Assembly (NCBI GenBank): GCA_964391195.1
Contig: CAYMLG010000002.1
Location: 127,801 to 191,800 of the forward strand
Length of the DNA: 64,000 bases
Direction: 5' to 3'
Source of the DNA: JAAYXE01 sp964391195
Lineage (GTDB): Bacteria; Chloroflexota; Anaerolineae; Anaerolineales; UBA4823
Within the stretch, counting starts at the first letter, position 1. Each line of letters starts with the position of its first letter. This document shows, one piece after another, positions 8,862 to 17,368 of this stretch. Below the pieces are notes generated by a model. The model worked only from the letters and a program-made list of their open reading frames with translations, did not search any database and was not told where the DNA came from. Made by a program: the position numbers and the translations under genes.

Positions 8862-10123
8862 TTGTCCTCCAAGTTAACTCGAAAGTGGTTAGCCGCAGCC
8901 TCGATCGTCTCGCGAATGTGAACCCCCTCCGGCAGCGGCCAGCCTGTGGCCATTAGATCCCCATCTACTGCCGCATTTCGCCACCGGATCACCAGCGGGT
9001 GCAGGCCAAGTTTCTGCGCTGCCTGATCGAGATGGCTTTCCATTGCAAAGGTAACCCCGGGCATCCCCCAGGCCCGCATGGCGCCAAACGGCACGTTGTT
9101 GGTATATACAAGTTGGGTATCCACCTGAATATTCGGGATATTGTACGGACCACTGGCGCCAATTGATGCAAATGTGAAGATGCCCTCGCCCCAATGAGCG
9201 TACGCACCGGTGTCCGTTTGAATCTGGTACTTCGCCGCCGTGATTCGCCCATCACGGGTCAACCCCATACGGATATGCACCCACTGCGGATGTCGCTTTG
9301 TATGGGAGACAAACAGTTCACGGCGGCTGAACGAGATCCGCACCGGACGCTTAGCAAAATGAGCCAGGAGCGCCAGATAACCGGTTAGCAGGCCATCGTC
9401 CTTCCCCCCGAACGATCCGCCCGTATATGGCTGGATCACGGTGATCCTGTCCTCCGGTAGATTCAACACCGCGCTGGCGATTTGCTGCTCGGAATACACA
9501 CTGTGACAACCAATCCATATTACGTAGCCGTCCCCTTGGGGCTCTATTACGCCGTTGTCCGCCTCAAAATAGGCATGTTCGATAGCCGGAGTCTGGTAAC
9601 TATCGTCAATGATTACATCCGACTGGCGAAATCCCTGCTCGAGATCGCCATGCTGCAGGTGAATAGTCTTCAATACGTTTCCAGGCCGGTCGTCGTGGAC
9701 TGCCGGTGCGCCCGGAGCGAGAGCTTCTTCGATCGAGAATACTCCAGGCAGCGGCTCGAGATCTAAGATCAGTGCCGCTTCAGCTCTCAGCGCAGCCTCC
9801 TTACTTTCGGCGGCAATTAATGCAATCGCATCCTGTATAGACCGAACTTTATCGTCTGCGAGGATGGGCTGATCGATACGCGTTTTTCCCAAGCGGTTAC
9901 AACCGGGGATATCCGCAGCCGTCACCACCGCCACCACACCGGGAACCCGTCGCGCTTCAGAGGCATCGATGCTGCGGATAATGGCGTGGGGAAGCGGGCT
10001 GCGAACCACATGACCGTATAAACAGCCCGGTATGCGAATATCGCTCACATAGCGGGCTTCGCCGGTGGCCTTTGGCAAAGCCATCCGGGCCGTACTTTCA
10101 CGTTCTTCTTTTCGAAAATCCAT
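8858..10123 (-). CDS. molybdenum hydroxylase large subunit, N-terminal part (split gene)
   Basis: 421 residues equal to the N-terminal half of the large subunit. ATGEARYVSDIRIPG opens the a/b hammerhead domain; TGGSFGGKDD is the molybdopterin-binding loop; PFGAMRAWGMPG matches the substrate-channel loop of xanthine dehydrogenase-like members. The carbon-monoxide dehydrogenase motif AYRCSF is absent, so a heterocycle or aldehyde substrate is more likely than CO. It starts 3 nt after the permease gene. The stop after NLEDK falls inside the start of the C-terminal half. Confidence 0.87.
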   Translation of the reverse strand: MDFRKEERESTARMALPKATGEARYVSDIRIPGCLYGHVVRSPLPHAIIRSIDASEARRVPGVVAVVTAADIPGCNRLGKTRIDQPILADDKVRSIQDAIALIAAESKEAALRAEAALILDLEPLPGVFSIEEALAPGAPAVHDDRPGNVLKTIHLQHGDLEQGFRQSDVIIDDSYQTPAIEHAYFEADNGVIEPQGDGYVIWIGCHSVYSEQQIASAVLNLPEDRITVIQPYTGGSFGGKDDGLLTGYLALLAHFAKRPVRISFSRRELFVSHTKRHPQWVHIRMGLTRDGRITAAKYQIQTDTGAYAHWGEGIFTFASIGASGPYNIPNIQVDTQLVYTNNVPFGAMRAWGMPGVTFAMESHLDQAAQKLGLHPLVIRWRNAAVDGDLMATGWPLPEGVHIRETIEAAANHFRVNLEDK

Positions 10124-10126
10124 CGG

Positions 10127-10960
10127 CTACCCCTTGATCGATCCCATCGACAAACCCTTGATGATGTAGCGCTGGATGAGCATGAATAGGCCGATCATCG
10201 GGAGGGTGGAAAGAATGGCAGCCGGAATCAGCAGCGCATAATCGACGTTAAATTGACCGATGGCAGACGCCAGCATGGTTGTGATCATTCGCTTTTCAGA
10301 GGTCATGATGAAGTTGGTCGCAAACAAGTACTCATTCCACGATAGGATGAACACGAAAGCAAACGTGGATGCCAACCCGGGCAGGGAAATCGGGAGCAGG
10401 ATGCGGATCAGCGACTGGAGGCGGGTGCAGCCTTCCACCATGGCCGATTCTTCAAGTTCGCGCGAGGTGGCTTCGAACACCGAGCGTAGATTCCAGATGG
10501 CAAACGGGAGATTGATGACGGTATTGGCAACGATCAAGGGAATGTGCGAGTCGTACAGATCGAGCCTGACTGCCATAACGAACAGTGCGATGGCCAGCAA
10601 AATCCCCGGAAACGAACGAACTAATATCAGGAACCCCATCATTGAATTCTTGCCGGGAAACTTGAAGCGGGCAAAACCGTAGCCGGCCGGGATACCGAGC
10701 ACCAGTGTGAGCACCGCAGCCAGCCCGGCGACTTTGATGCTATTGACAAATGACATCAGGAATTCCGAGTTCTTGAGGGCATTGAGGTAGTTCTCAACCG
10801 TAAAGGAACTAGGAAAAACCCCCATCGCGAATGGCTCGGACGCCGGGCGGAAGGAGGACATGATCATCCACAAGTACGGCAGGATATACAAAATTGCCAG
10901 CAGGGTGATCACAATGTAGGCGATGATCCGCGCCCAACCCGGGATTTGTCTTACGTACAT
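10127..10960 (-). CDS. carbohydrate ABC transporter permease, MalG type
   Basis: A 277-residue inner-membrane permease with six predicted helices. The EAA loop is SAMVEGCTRLQSLIRILLP near residues 190-215, which contacts the ATPase. It pairs with the MalF-type permease immediately upstream (2-bp gap) and the binding protein at 11956-13305. The cluster has no MsiK/UgpC-type ATPase gene, so a shared ATPase encoded elsewhere is inferred, as is common for CUT1 importers. Confidence 0.92.
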   Translation of the reverse strand: MYVRQIPGWARIIAYIVITLLAILYILPYLWMIMSSFRPASEPFAMGVFPSSFTVENYLNALKNSEFLMSFVNSIKVAGLAAVLTLVLGIPAGYGFARFKFPGKNSMMGFLILVRSFPGILLAIALFVMAVRLDLYDSHIPLIVANTVINLPFAIWNLRSVFEATSRELEESAMVEGCTRLQSLIRILLPISLPGLASTFAFVFILSWNEYLFATNFIMTSEKRMITTMLASAIGQFNVDYALLIPAAILSTLPMIGLFMLIQRYIIKGLSMGSIKG

Positions 10961-10962
10961 CG

Positions 10963-11874
10963 TTACTCCTTATCCAGCGCTTTCAGCACAACGATCGTAA
11001 AGACAATCGATACAACAAACAGGATCATACCAATCGCCGCGGCTTTCCCAAATTCGAACGACTGGAATGCGGTACGGTAAATCCAGGTGGAGAGGATCTC
11101 CGATTTATTGATCGGCCCACCTTGAGTCATGATCCAGGTCAGGTCAAAGTAGGCCGCTGTTGTCACGAAGTCGAAAATCGCCAGAGTCAGAATCGTATTT
11201 TTAATCGAAGGCAGGGTTATATTCAATATCTGTGCAATGCCGCTTGCACCGTCCACCACGGCTGCTTCGTACAGACCGGGATCGATTGCCTGCATCGACG
11301 AGAGGATCATCAAAAAATAAAAAGGGGTGAAGGTCCAGACGTTGGTAAGCGTCACTGCGACAAGTGCCCAATCTGGATCACCCAGCGGGCTAAAAACACC
11401 GGTATAGCCAATGCCTTTCAAGATGATGGCGAACGGCCCCACCTGCGGGTGAAGCAGCAGCCGGAAAATAATCGCCACAACGGTTGGTGAGACTGCCCAT
11501 GGTATCAGAAAAGTAGTGCGAGCCAGACGGACGAAGTGAATATTTAATGGCAGCACATTGAGCAGGAGTGCAATCAAAAAACCCAGAAGAAGATGCAACA
11601 GGGTGGCAACGCCAGCATAGAAGCCGGTTTGCAAGAGGATGGGTACCAGGTTGGCGCTCTTAAGAACAGCAACAAAGTTCGAGAAGTTCGTGAATTCCGG
11701 CGTGATGGAAGTTCCCTTGCCACTCGCAAACAGGCTCAGGAAGACGATATAACCACTTGGGTAGATCACCAACAGGGTAAAGAAAAGCATGGCCGGCAAT
11801 ACGAACCAATACCCCACCGGAATCAGCACCCGCCTGGGCTGCTCATGTGTGCGCTGTTGTGCAAGTACACCCAT
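10963..11874 (-). CDS. carbohydrate ABC transporter permease, MalF/UgpA type
   Basis: A 303-residue inner-membrane permease of the CUT1 family. The cytoplasmic EAA loop YEAAVVDGASGIAQILNITLP is near residue 205. It follows the substrate-binding protein gene after an 81-bp gap holding a strong hairpin, and is followed by the MalG-type partner. CUT1 systems usually import di- and oligosaccharides, glycerol phosphate or polyols; this one may deliver the substrate for the downstream hydroxylase and kinase. Confidence 0.92.
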   Translation of the reverse strand: MGVLAQQRTHEQPRRVLIPVGYWFVLPAMLFFTLLVIYPSGYIVFLSLFASGKGTSITPEFTNFSNFVAVLKSANLVPILLQTGFYAGVATLLHLLLGFLIALLLNVLPLNIHFVRLARTTFLIPWAVSPTVVAIIFRLLLHPQVGPFAIILKGIGYTGVFSPLGDPDWALVAVTLTNVWTFTPFYFLMILSSMQAIDPGLYEAAVVDGASGIAQILNITLPSIKNTILTLAIFDFVTTAAYFDLTWIMTQGGPINKSEILSTWIYRTAFQSFEFGKAAAIGMILFVVSIVFTIVVLKALDKE

Positions 11875-11899
11875 ATCACTTTACCTTAGGAGGGATTGT

Positions 11900-11933
11900 C
11901 CGTGCCTGGGCCAGGGACAGCGCCCAGGCACGG
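11900..11933 (-). other. stable hairpin between binding-protein and permease genes
   Basis: A perfect 12-bp stem (CCGTGCCTGGGC with its complement) around a 10-nt loop, without a U-run. In many sugar operons such a structure protects the binding-protein message from 3' decay and keeps permease expression lower; that role is inferred here. Confidence 0.6.
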
Positions 11934-11955
11934 AACCAAAATCAGCCAGACAAGA

Positions 11956-13305
11956 TTAATCGTAGTTCTGCAGCACTTCGTTCCACTCAGCGGCGGCGGC
12001 ATTGAGTGCTTCTTCGGCCGTCATCTCCCCAAGATAAGCAGCCTGCAGATAGTTGCGTATGATGGTGTTCAGGCGAGTGCTTTCCGGATATTGGTTCGCC
12101 GGAATTACACCGGGCTGGTTCACCACTTCAGCAGCAACTGACATCGGGCCTTCGGCATAAACGGGACTCTCAAAGGCGGCCTTGACCGGAGGAACGTTAT
12201 CCGTAGCTTCGTTCCAGCGTGCCAACACGTCATCACTGGTCATGAATTCGATGAACCGCCAGGCAGCTTCCTTGTTCTTGGACAGTGGGGACATGCCAAG
12301 GGCGGTACCGCCAGTGATGTTGCCGGGTTCAGCGCCAACCACCATTGGCGCCACACAAACATTGAAATCCGGGTGGCCATTCTGGATGATGCCAATGAAC
12401 CATGGGCCATCCTGGAACATGGCGACCTTGTTGCTGACGAACAGGTCGAGAAGCTGGTTCATGTCCATGCTGGTAAAGCCCTCAGGAATGTAGGGCTTGA
12501 GACTGATGAGATACTCGAGTGCGGCCACACCCTCAGGGGTGTTGAACGCTGCGCGGTTGTTCTCGTAGATCTTCCCACCAGCCTGCAGCAGGAAAGGCCA
12601 GAACTGCCACTCGGTGGCGAAGTCTGTTGAGGAACCCACCAGGCCGTATCCATACTTTCCTGCGGCTGGATCGGTGAGTTGCTCAGAAAGCGCTGCCAGG
12701 TCTTCCCAGGTCCAACCAAGGGTTGGGACTTCCAGGCCCGCCTCTTCGAACATTTGGCAGTTGACCAGGAAAACCGATCCACCAGCCCGCCAGGGGATAG
12801 CGTAAACGATGTCATTGAACTTGGCATAGCTCGCGCCGGCAGTCGTGAATCGCTCTTCGAACTCGGCCGCGTCGATGAACTCAGTCAGCGGGTAGATCAG
12901 GTTATTGCTCACCGCGTCCGCGGTCCAAAACGTCATAAAGACATCAGGCGGATTGCCGGCGTTGGTGGTGAGCACCAATTTGTTGTAGGTATCGTTCGAT
13001 GGAACGCTATCGACGACCACCTTGATATCCGGATTGGCAGCTTCAAATTCCTTGATGTACTCCAATTCGATATCTGAATTATCCGACTGGCGCATATAGG
13101 TAATCTCAACGACTTCCTTGGGCGTTTCCTCAGCGGGCGTTTCCTCAGCGTCAGCAGGTTCGGCGGGTTCTTCAGCGGCTGGCTCAGGCTGCTGATTTGC
13201 TACACTCGGTGTATTGGCAGCCGGAGCAGCCGGTTGGCAAGCTGCGAGCAAAATGCCAAACACGAGCACAATTGAAAGAGCGAAACTCAATTTTTTGCGG
13301 TCCAT
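11956..13305 (-). CDS. extracellular solute-binding lipoprotein, family 1
   Basis: A 449-residue sugar-binding lipoprotein. The signal peptide ends in the lipobox GILLAACQP (Cys ~23), followed by a disordered Pro/Ala/Glu linker to about residue 65 and then a typical family-1 fold (EITYMRQSDNSDIELEY, GNPPDVFMTFW, KEAAWRFIEFMTS). It captures the substrate outside the membrane and delivers it to the two downstream permeases. AAGGA precedes the ATG. The ligand cannot be read from the sequence. Confidence 0.92.
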   Translation of the reverse strand: MDRKKLSFALSIVLVFGILLAACQPAAPAANTPSVANQQPEPAAEEPAEPADAEETPAEETPKEVVEITYMRQSDNSDIELEYIKEFEAANPDIKVVVDSVPSNDTYNKLVLTTNAGNPPDVFMTFWTADAVSNNLIYPLTEFIDAAEFEERFTTAGASYAKFNDIVYAIPWRAGGSVFLVNCQMFEEAGLEVPTLGWTWEDLAALSEQLTDPAAGKYGYGLVGSSTDFATEWQFWPFLLQAGGKIYENNRAAFNTPEGVAALEYLISLKPYIPEGFTSMDMNQLLDLFVSNKVAMFQDGPWFIGIIQNGHPDFNVCVAPMVVGAEPGNITGGTALGMSPLSKNKEAAWRFIEFMTSDDVLARWNEATDNVPPVKAAFESPVYAEGPMSVAAEVVNQPGVIPANQYPESTRLNTIIRNYLQAAYLGEMTAEEALNAAAAEWNEVLQNYD

Positions 13306-13382
13306 TCCTTATTTCCTCCACAATCGGGTATGCTGGAGTCATAGCGAACTACAACGAAGAAATTTGCTCTTCTCACCTCCTT

Positions 13383-14450
13383 CTAAATCAAGAATTTCCC
13401 TTTTTCGAAGACCATTTTCCCGTCAAGATATATCTCGCCTTCCTGACGCAGATCTTTAACAATATCCCAGTGCAATGCAGATTGGTTAACGCCGTTGTTC
13501 TCCGCATAAGCTCGCCCCAGAGCCAGGTGGATGGTTCCGCCAATCTTCTCATCATACAAAATATCGTATGAGAACCGGTCGATGCCAAAGTTGACGCCAA
13601 CACCGAACTCACCCAACCGCTTTGCACCATCATCCATGGCGATCAGTTGGTGAAGCAGGTCTTCATTGGCATCGGCGGTGGCTTTGACCACTTCACCTTG
13701 CTTGAACTCAAGCCGTATACCCGGAATCAACTTACCAACGTACACGCCTGGGAATTCAAAATAAATGTGCCCTTCCGCACTGTCATCCACTGGTGCTGTG
13801 AAAATCTCGCCGTCAGGCATGTTAAGGTGTCCATCGGCCACTTCGTACAGGCGTCCGCGAGTCGAAAAACGAATGTCTGTGTCTTTACCAACGATACGTA
13901 CTTGTTCGGCCGCCTGAAAGACTTCACAGATTTCCCGATAGCGAGCAGATTCATCGGCCCAATTGCGTAATGTCGCATTGAAGAAGAAATCCATCATCTC
14001 ATCGAGCGGGCTGCCAGCCTGTTGGGCAAACGATTCGTTCGGCACGCGTATAAGCACCCAGCGGGTCGCGTCATTGCGCCGGCCAGAAATGACGCCCATC
14101 GCTCGCTTATGAGCGGTAATTTTTGACGCATCAATCCCGTTAAATTCGCTTGGGTTGCGAGCGCCACGTAGACCAATATAAACATCCGCCCAGTCCATCC
14201 CGTGCAAATGCATTTCATTGACCCAATCCACCTGCTCCATGCTGCCCAGTCTCATCAAATCGCGTTCCAGATAGGCTGACTGAAATTCAACGAACGGAAG
14301 TCCGCCAGCTTTTATCACGGCCGCATGTACAGCACGAGCCAATGGGAAAGTGTCGATCTCCATCATTGTGATCAACACCCGTTCGCCTTTTTTTACACCA
14401 GTAGAATAGTTAACCAGAACATCTGCCAGTTGGTTCCAGCGGTGATCCAT
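13383..14450 (-). CDS. M29-family aminopeptidase-like metalloprotein
   Basis: 355 residues of the thermophilic aminopeptidase T family, which uses two divalent metals. Candidate ligands are all present: Glu in GEIFTAP, Glu in AKRLGEFGVG, His in TIHLALGRAYAE, and His and Asp in SALHWDIV. The ATG at 14450 is preferred over one 30 nt upstream because GAGGAGG precedes it and family members start at this point. The setting is odd for a peptidase, since it sits inside a sugar-import and molybdenum-hydroxylase operon; NicX-type ring-cleaving enzymes are structurally related to M29, so a non-peptidase role is possible. Confidence 0.82.
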   Translation of the reverse strand: MDHRWNQLADVLVNYSTGVKKGERVLITMMEIDTFPLARAVHAAVIKAGGLPFVEFQSAYLERDLMRLGSMEQVDWVNEMHLHGMDWADVYIGLRGARNPSEFNGIDASKITAHKRAMGVISGRRNDATRWVLIRVPNESFAQQAGSPLDEMMDFFFNATLRNWADESARYREICEVFQAAEQVRIVGKDTDIRFSTRGRLYEVADGHLNMPDGEIFTAPVDDSAEGHIYFEFPGVYVGKLIPGIRLEFKQGEVVKATADANEDLLHQLIAMDDGAKRLGEFGVGVNFGIDRFSYDILYDEKIGGTIHLALGRAYAENNGVNQSALHWDIVKDLRQEGEIYLDGKMVFEKGKFLI

Positions 14451-14469
14451 TTGCCTTAATTCCTCCTCT

Positions 14470-15417
14470 TCAGAGTTCAAACTTCGCCTTCAGCCAGGGA
14501 CTGACTGGTATACTCTGAGCCTGCCGGCTGATCTGTTCTATTGTGAGCACACCACTCTCAGTGACATACCTGTGGATATACTCGCCTGGGGTAACATCAA
14601 AGTAAGACCCGTATGGCATCCAGCCAGTCCCGTCACAATCTGGATATAGGTCAACTGCATTTATGGGTGTGAAAGGCAGCCGGTCGAGCGACAGCGGGAA
14701 AAGCTTGTTCGAGTCGGCGACAACATATACCGGTTTGCCGTACAACCTGCAGAACACTGCCGCTGGAAACGCACCCACTTTTCCAACTACCTGGCCCTGA
14801 GCGCCGATCGCCTCAGCCCCAGTGAGCATGAGATCAGCCTTTGAAATGACCGAGGGCATTGCCGCATCAACGGTTAGAAACACTCGGACACCCTCGTTTG
14901 CCAATCTTTGGGCTGTCAGGCGCCCGTCCTGGTTAGGACGCGACTCAGTGACAAAAACTTGCTCTACCCGCCCCATTCGGTTAAGCATCTGGATAACATT
15001 CAACACGGTTTCCGATAGGGTGTGCGTGTAGAGCGAGGCTCGAGCTGGCAGATACTCCAGCAAGCTGTGTGCGGCGCGTTCGGCTACTTCCTGCGGATTG
15101 GCGCTGATCTGTTGCCCGGCTGCGTCTTTCAAGAAGGTAAAGGCCTGACCGGCATCCATACCAGCCTGTATAGAAAGTTCAAGCCCCACCAGCAGATCGT
15201 TCATACTGCGAAAAGGTGGGGCATACGGTGGCAAGGCAGGGAGCAAGGCGGCAATTTCTGCCTGAAGTGAAGCCAGCATGGCATCAGCGGTCAGTTCGGA
15301 TCGCGCCCGCGGGTCAATAGCATCCATTAACACCCGGCGCACCTCGCGACCGCCTCGGGCTGCATGAAGCTCAAGCCGTTTGAACTGATCGATCAGACGC
15401 TGCACTTCGATCGTCAT
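14470..15417 (-). CDS. eIF2B/sugar-phosphate isomerase-like protein, copy 1
   Basis: 315 residues of the eIF2B alpha/beta/delta fold family, which includes methylthioribose-1-phosphate and ribose-1,5-bisphosphate isomerases. LTGAEAIGAQGQVVGKVGA matches the conserved C-terminal sugar-phosphate pocket. At the position of the isomerase catalytic Cys the sequence is YTHTLSETVL, without Cys, and the usual Asp of GAD is Glu. So it may be a non-isomerase or a structural partner of copy 2. The ATG at 15417 is chosen from the family N-terminus and because the earlier frame overlaps copy 2. Confidence 0.75.
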   Translation of the reverse strand: MTIEVQRLIDQFKRLELHAARGGREVRRVLMDAIDPRARSELTADAMLASLQAEIAALLPALPPYAPPFRSMNDLLVGLELSIQAGMDAGQAFTFLKDAAGQQISANPQEVAERAAHSLLEYLPARASLYTHTLSETVLNVIQMLNRMGRVEQVFVTESRPNQDGRLTAQRLANEGVRVFLTVDAAMPSVISKADLMLTGAEAIGAQGQVVGKVGAFPAAVFCRLYGKPVYVVADSNKLFPLSLDRLPFTPINAVDLYPDCDGTGWMPYGSYFDVTPGEYIHRYVTESGVLTIEQISRQAQSIPVSPWLKAKFEL

Positions 15418-15446
15418 CAAAAATCTATGCCTCGCTCCGCTAGAAT

Positions 15447-16421
15447 TTATAGCCGGCCATGAGCCCAGGCGGGAATACGCTCGCTGACCCTCCGGCTCAA
15501 CTTTGTATTCCACATAATGTTGACACATGCTGCCGGATGGATGGGGCCGAGCTCGGTTACAATGGCGGTTATCAAATTGGCTGGGGTAACGTCGAACAAT
15601 TTGCCGGATACTTTAACACCCTGGTCATAAACCTTTTCACCCAACACTTCGTGATGCTGGATAGGATCTGAACGGAAGGGCAGTCCCAGGAGAGTAGCGG
15701 TGTCAAACTTTAGTGTATCGGTGACAAAATAGAAGGGCACGCCGAATTCCCGACAGGCCAGAGCAGCCAGGAAGGTGCCGGCTTTGTTGAACACCGACCC
15801 ATCGGCTCCAACTGCGTCCACACCGGCAAAGGCCACATTACTGCGGGAGACATATTCTGCCAGGCAGGCGTCAATGCTGACCTCAACCGGAATACCGCTT
15901 TTGTACATTTCATCCACCGTCCACAAACCCTCGTTCGCCGGCCGGGCCTCGGTCACCAGCAAGGTAAAGTTCTTGCCCTGTTCTTTTGCTCGACGTAACA
16001 CACGCCAGACGGACGAACTCATCGAGAACATGAAAACGGTGTCGCCTTCTTTGATCAGTTCGGCCCCGATGTCGGCAATTTTGCTCAGTGCGGTTTCGAT
16101 GGTCTGCTGAAAACGATTTTCAACGTCTTTGATGTTTTGTTTGGCAGTCGCAAGGGGAGCGCCCGCATCCAGGTCAGCTTCCACAGAACCGAGCACCCAG
16201 TGTAGAGCGTTTATCGGTGGAGCAAATGAAGGGGTGACCTTCATAACAGCGAGGGCCGCTTCATCCAGCTCTGCATAAAGCCCAACTACATCCGAAGCTT
16301 TACTATCTGCTGCCACCTGGCCCAGTGCCGCCATAACTTCTTTTGCGGTATCTGCTGCACCGCCGATCAGATCACGCTTGATCCGATCACAAACCAATTC
16401 AATGGCAGGGTGTTGTGACAT
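15447..16421 (-). CDS. eIF2B/sugar-phosphate isomerase-like protein, copy 2
   Basis: 324 residues of the same fold as copy 1. FAGVDAVGADGSVFNKAGT carries the Asp typical of the isomerases, but the catalytic-Cys segment reads FMFSMSSSVWRVL with no Cys. GAGGAGG lies a few nt before the ATG. Adjacent divergent copies suggest a hetero-oligomer. In this operon the pair probably acts on a phosphorylated pentose-like intermediate; that is inference from fold and context only. Confidence 0.75.
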   Translation of the reverse strand: MSQHPAIELVCDRIKRDLIGGAADTAKEVMAALGQVAADSKASDVVGLYAELDEAALAVMKVTPSFAPPINALHWVLGSVEADLDAGAPLATAKQNIKDVENRFQQTIETALSKIADIGAELIKEGDTVFMFSMSSSVWRVLRRAKEQGKNFTLLVTEARPANEGLWTVDEMYKSGIPVEVSIDACLAEYVSRSNVAFAGVDAVGADGSVFNKAGTFLAALACREFGVPFYFVTDTLKFDTATLLGLPFRSDPIQHHEVLGEKVYDQGVKVSGKLFDVTPANLITAIVTELGPIHPAACVNIMWNTKLSRRVSERIPAWAHGRL

Positions 16422-16436
16422 TGAATACTCCTCCTC

Positions 16437-17264
16437 CTATGTAATGCTATGGACTCTGCTGCGAACAATTCGCGCTTCTCTCATGAACTCTTCAACCCTG
16501 GTCGGATCCACCTCGTTCCATGTGCATCCATCTCGTTTGAAGGTTGTGCCGGTAATAGCGCCATCCGCAACGGCGAGGATCGCTTCGAGCGTATCTAGCC
16601 GCACACCGGTATTGGCAAAGACAGGAACATCGCCAGTGACCTCTTTGACCCGCCGCAGAGTGCTCTGATCGGTCGCAACACCAGCAGTCAGCCCTGAAAC
16701 ACAAAGCGCATCTGGACGGGCATTGAATACCGTCGAACGGGCGATACTGACGATGTCACGTCCGGCCAGGTATGCCGAGGCCTCAGGGACGATATTAAAG
16801 AACAGGCGCACGTTTTGGCCATGGATCACATGCTGGTGTCGAACTGTCTGCCCTGCATTGGTATTCCACAGACCAAAATCGCTGGCATAAACGCCCGTAA
16901 AAATTTCCCGAACGAATTGAGCACCAGTGGCAACGGCCAAATCGATGGAGGCATTGGGATCCCAGAGTACATTGACCCCAAAGGGTATGTGGAGCTCACC
17001 CTTTAGCTCTGCCACAACACGCGCCATGCACGTTGTCGTAATGGGTTCCACCCTGGTCAGGTAAGGCAGGCTGCGCTCGTTAGAAAACATGATCGCATCC
17101 ACACCGCCCGACTGCAAGGCGAGCATATCATGCCGGGCGCGCTCAACAATCCACTCCATGCCCTTGTCCGGATCATAGCCAGGATCTCCGGGCAACGCTT
17201 CAAGATGGCACATTGCGATGATGGGTTTTGAAGTTCCGAATAGATCTATAATCCAGTTCATCAT
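16437..17264 (-). CDS. BtpA/SgcQ family TIM-barrel protein
   Basis: 275 residues matching the BtpA/SgcQ family: IAMCHLEALPGDPGYD at the N-terminus, VDAIMFSNER, IPFGVNVLWDPNASIDLAVATG and VPVFANTGVR near the end. BtpA was first linked to photosystem I stability; SgcQ members occur in sugar-catabolism clusters, and the chemical activity is not settled. First gene of the polycistron after its regulator. AAAGGTGATC precedes the tandem ATG ATG. No membrane segment is seen. Confidence 0.82.
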   Translation of the reverse strand: MMNWIIDLFGTSKPIIAMCHLEALPGDPGYDPDKGMEWIVERARHDMLALQSGGVDAIMFSNERSLPYLTRVEPITTTCMARVVAELKGELHIPFGVNVLWDPNASIDLAVATGAQFVREIFTGVYASDFGLWNTNAGQTVRHQHVIHGQNVRLFFNIVPEASAYLAGRDIVSIARSTVFNARPDALCVSGLTAGVATDQSTLRRVKEVTGDVPVFANTGVRLDTLEAILAVADGAITGTTFKRDGCTWNEVDPTRVEEFMREARIVRSRVHSIT

Positions 17265-17368
17265 TGATCACCTTTGAGATTGATTGGATTGTGGCAACAG
17301 TTAACTAACCGTGCCAATTAACAGAGTGGCATGGGGGTTCCCAACACAGATTGAAATCGCTCGAGAAT

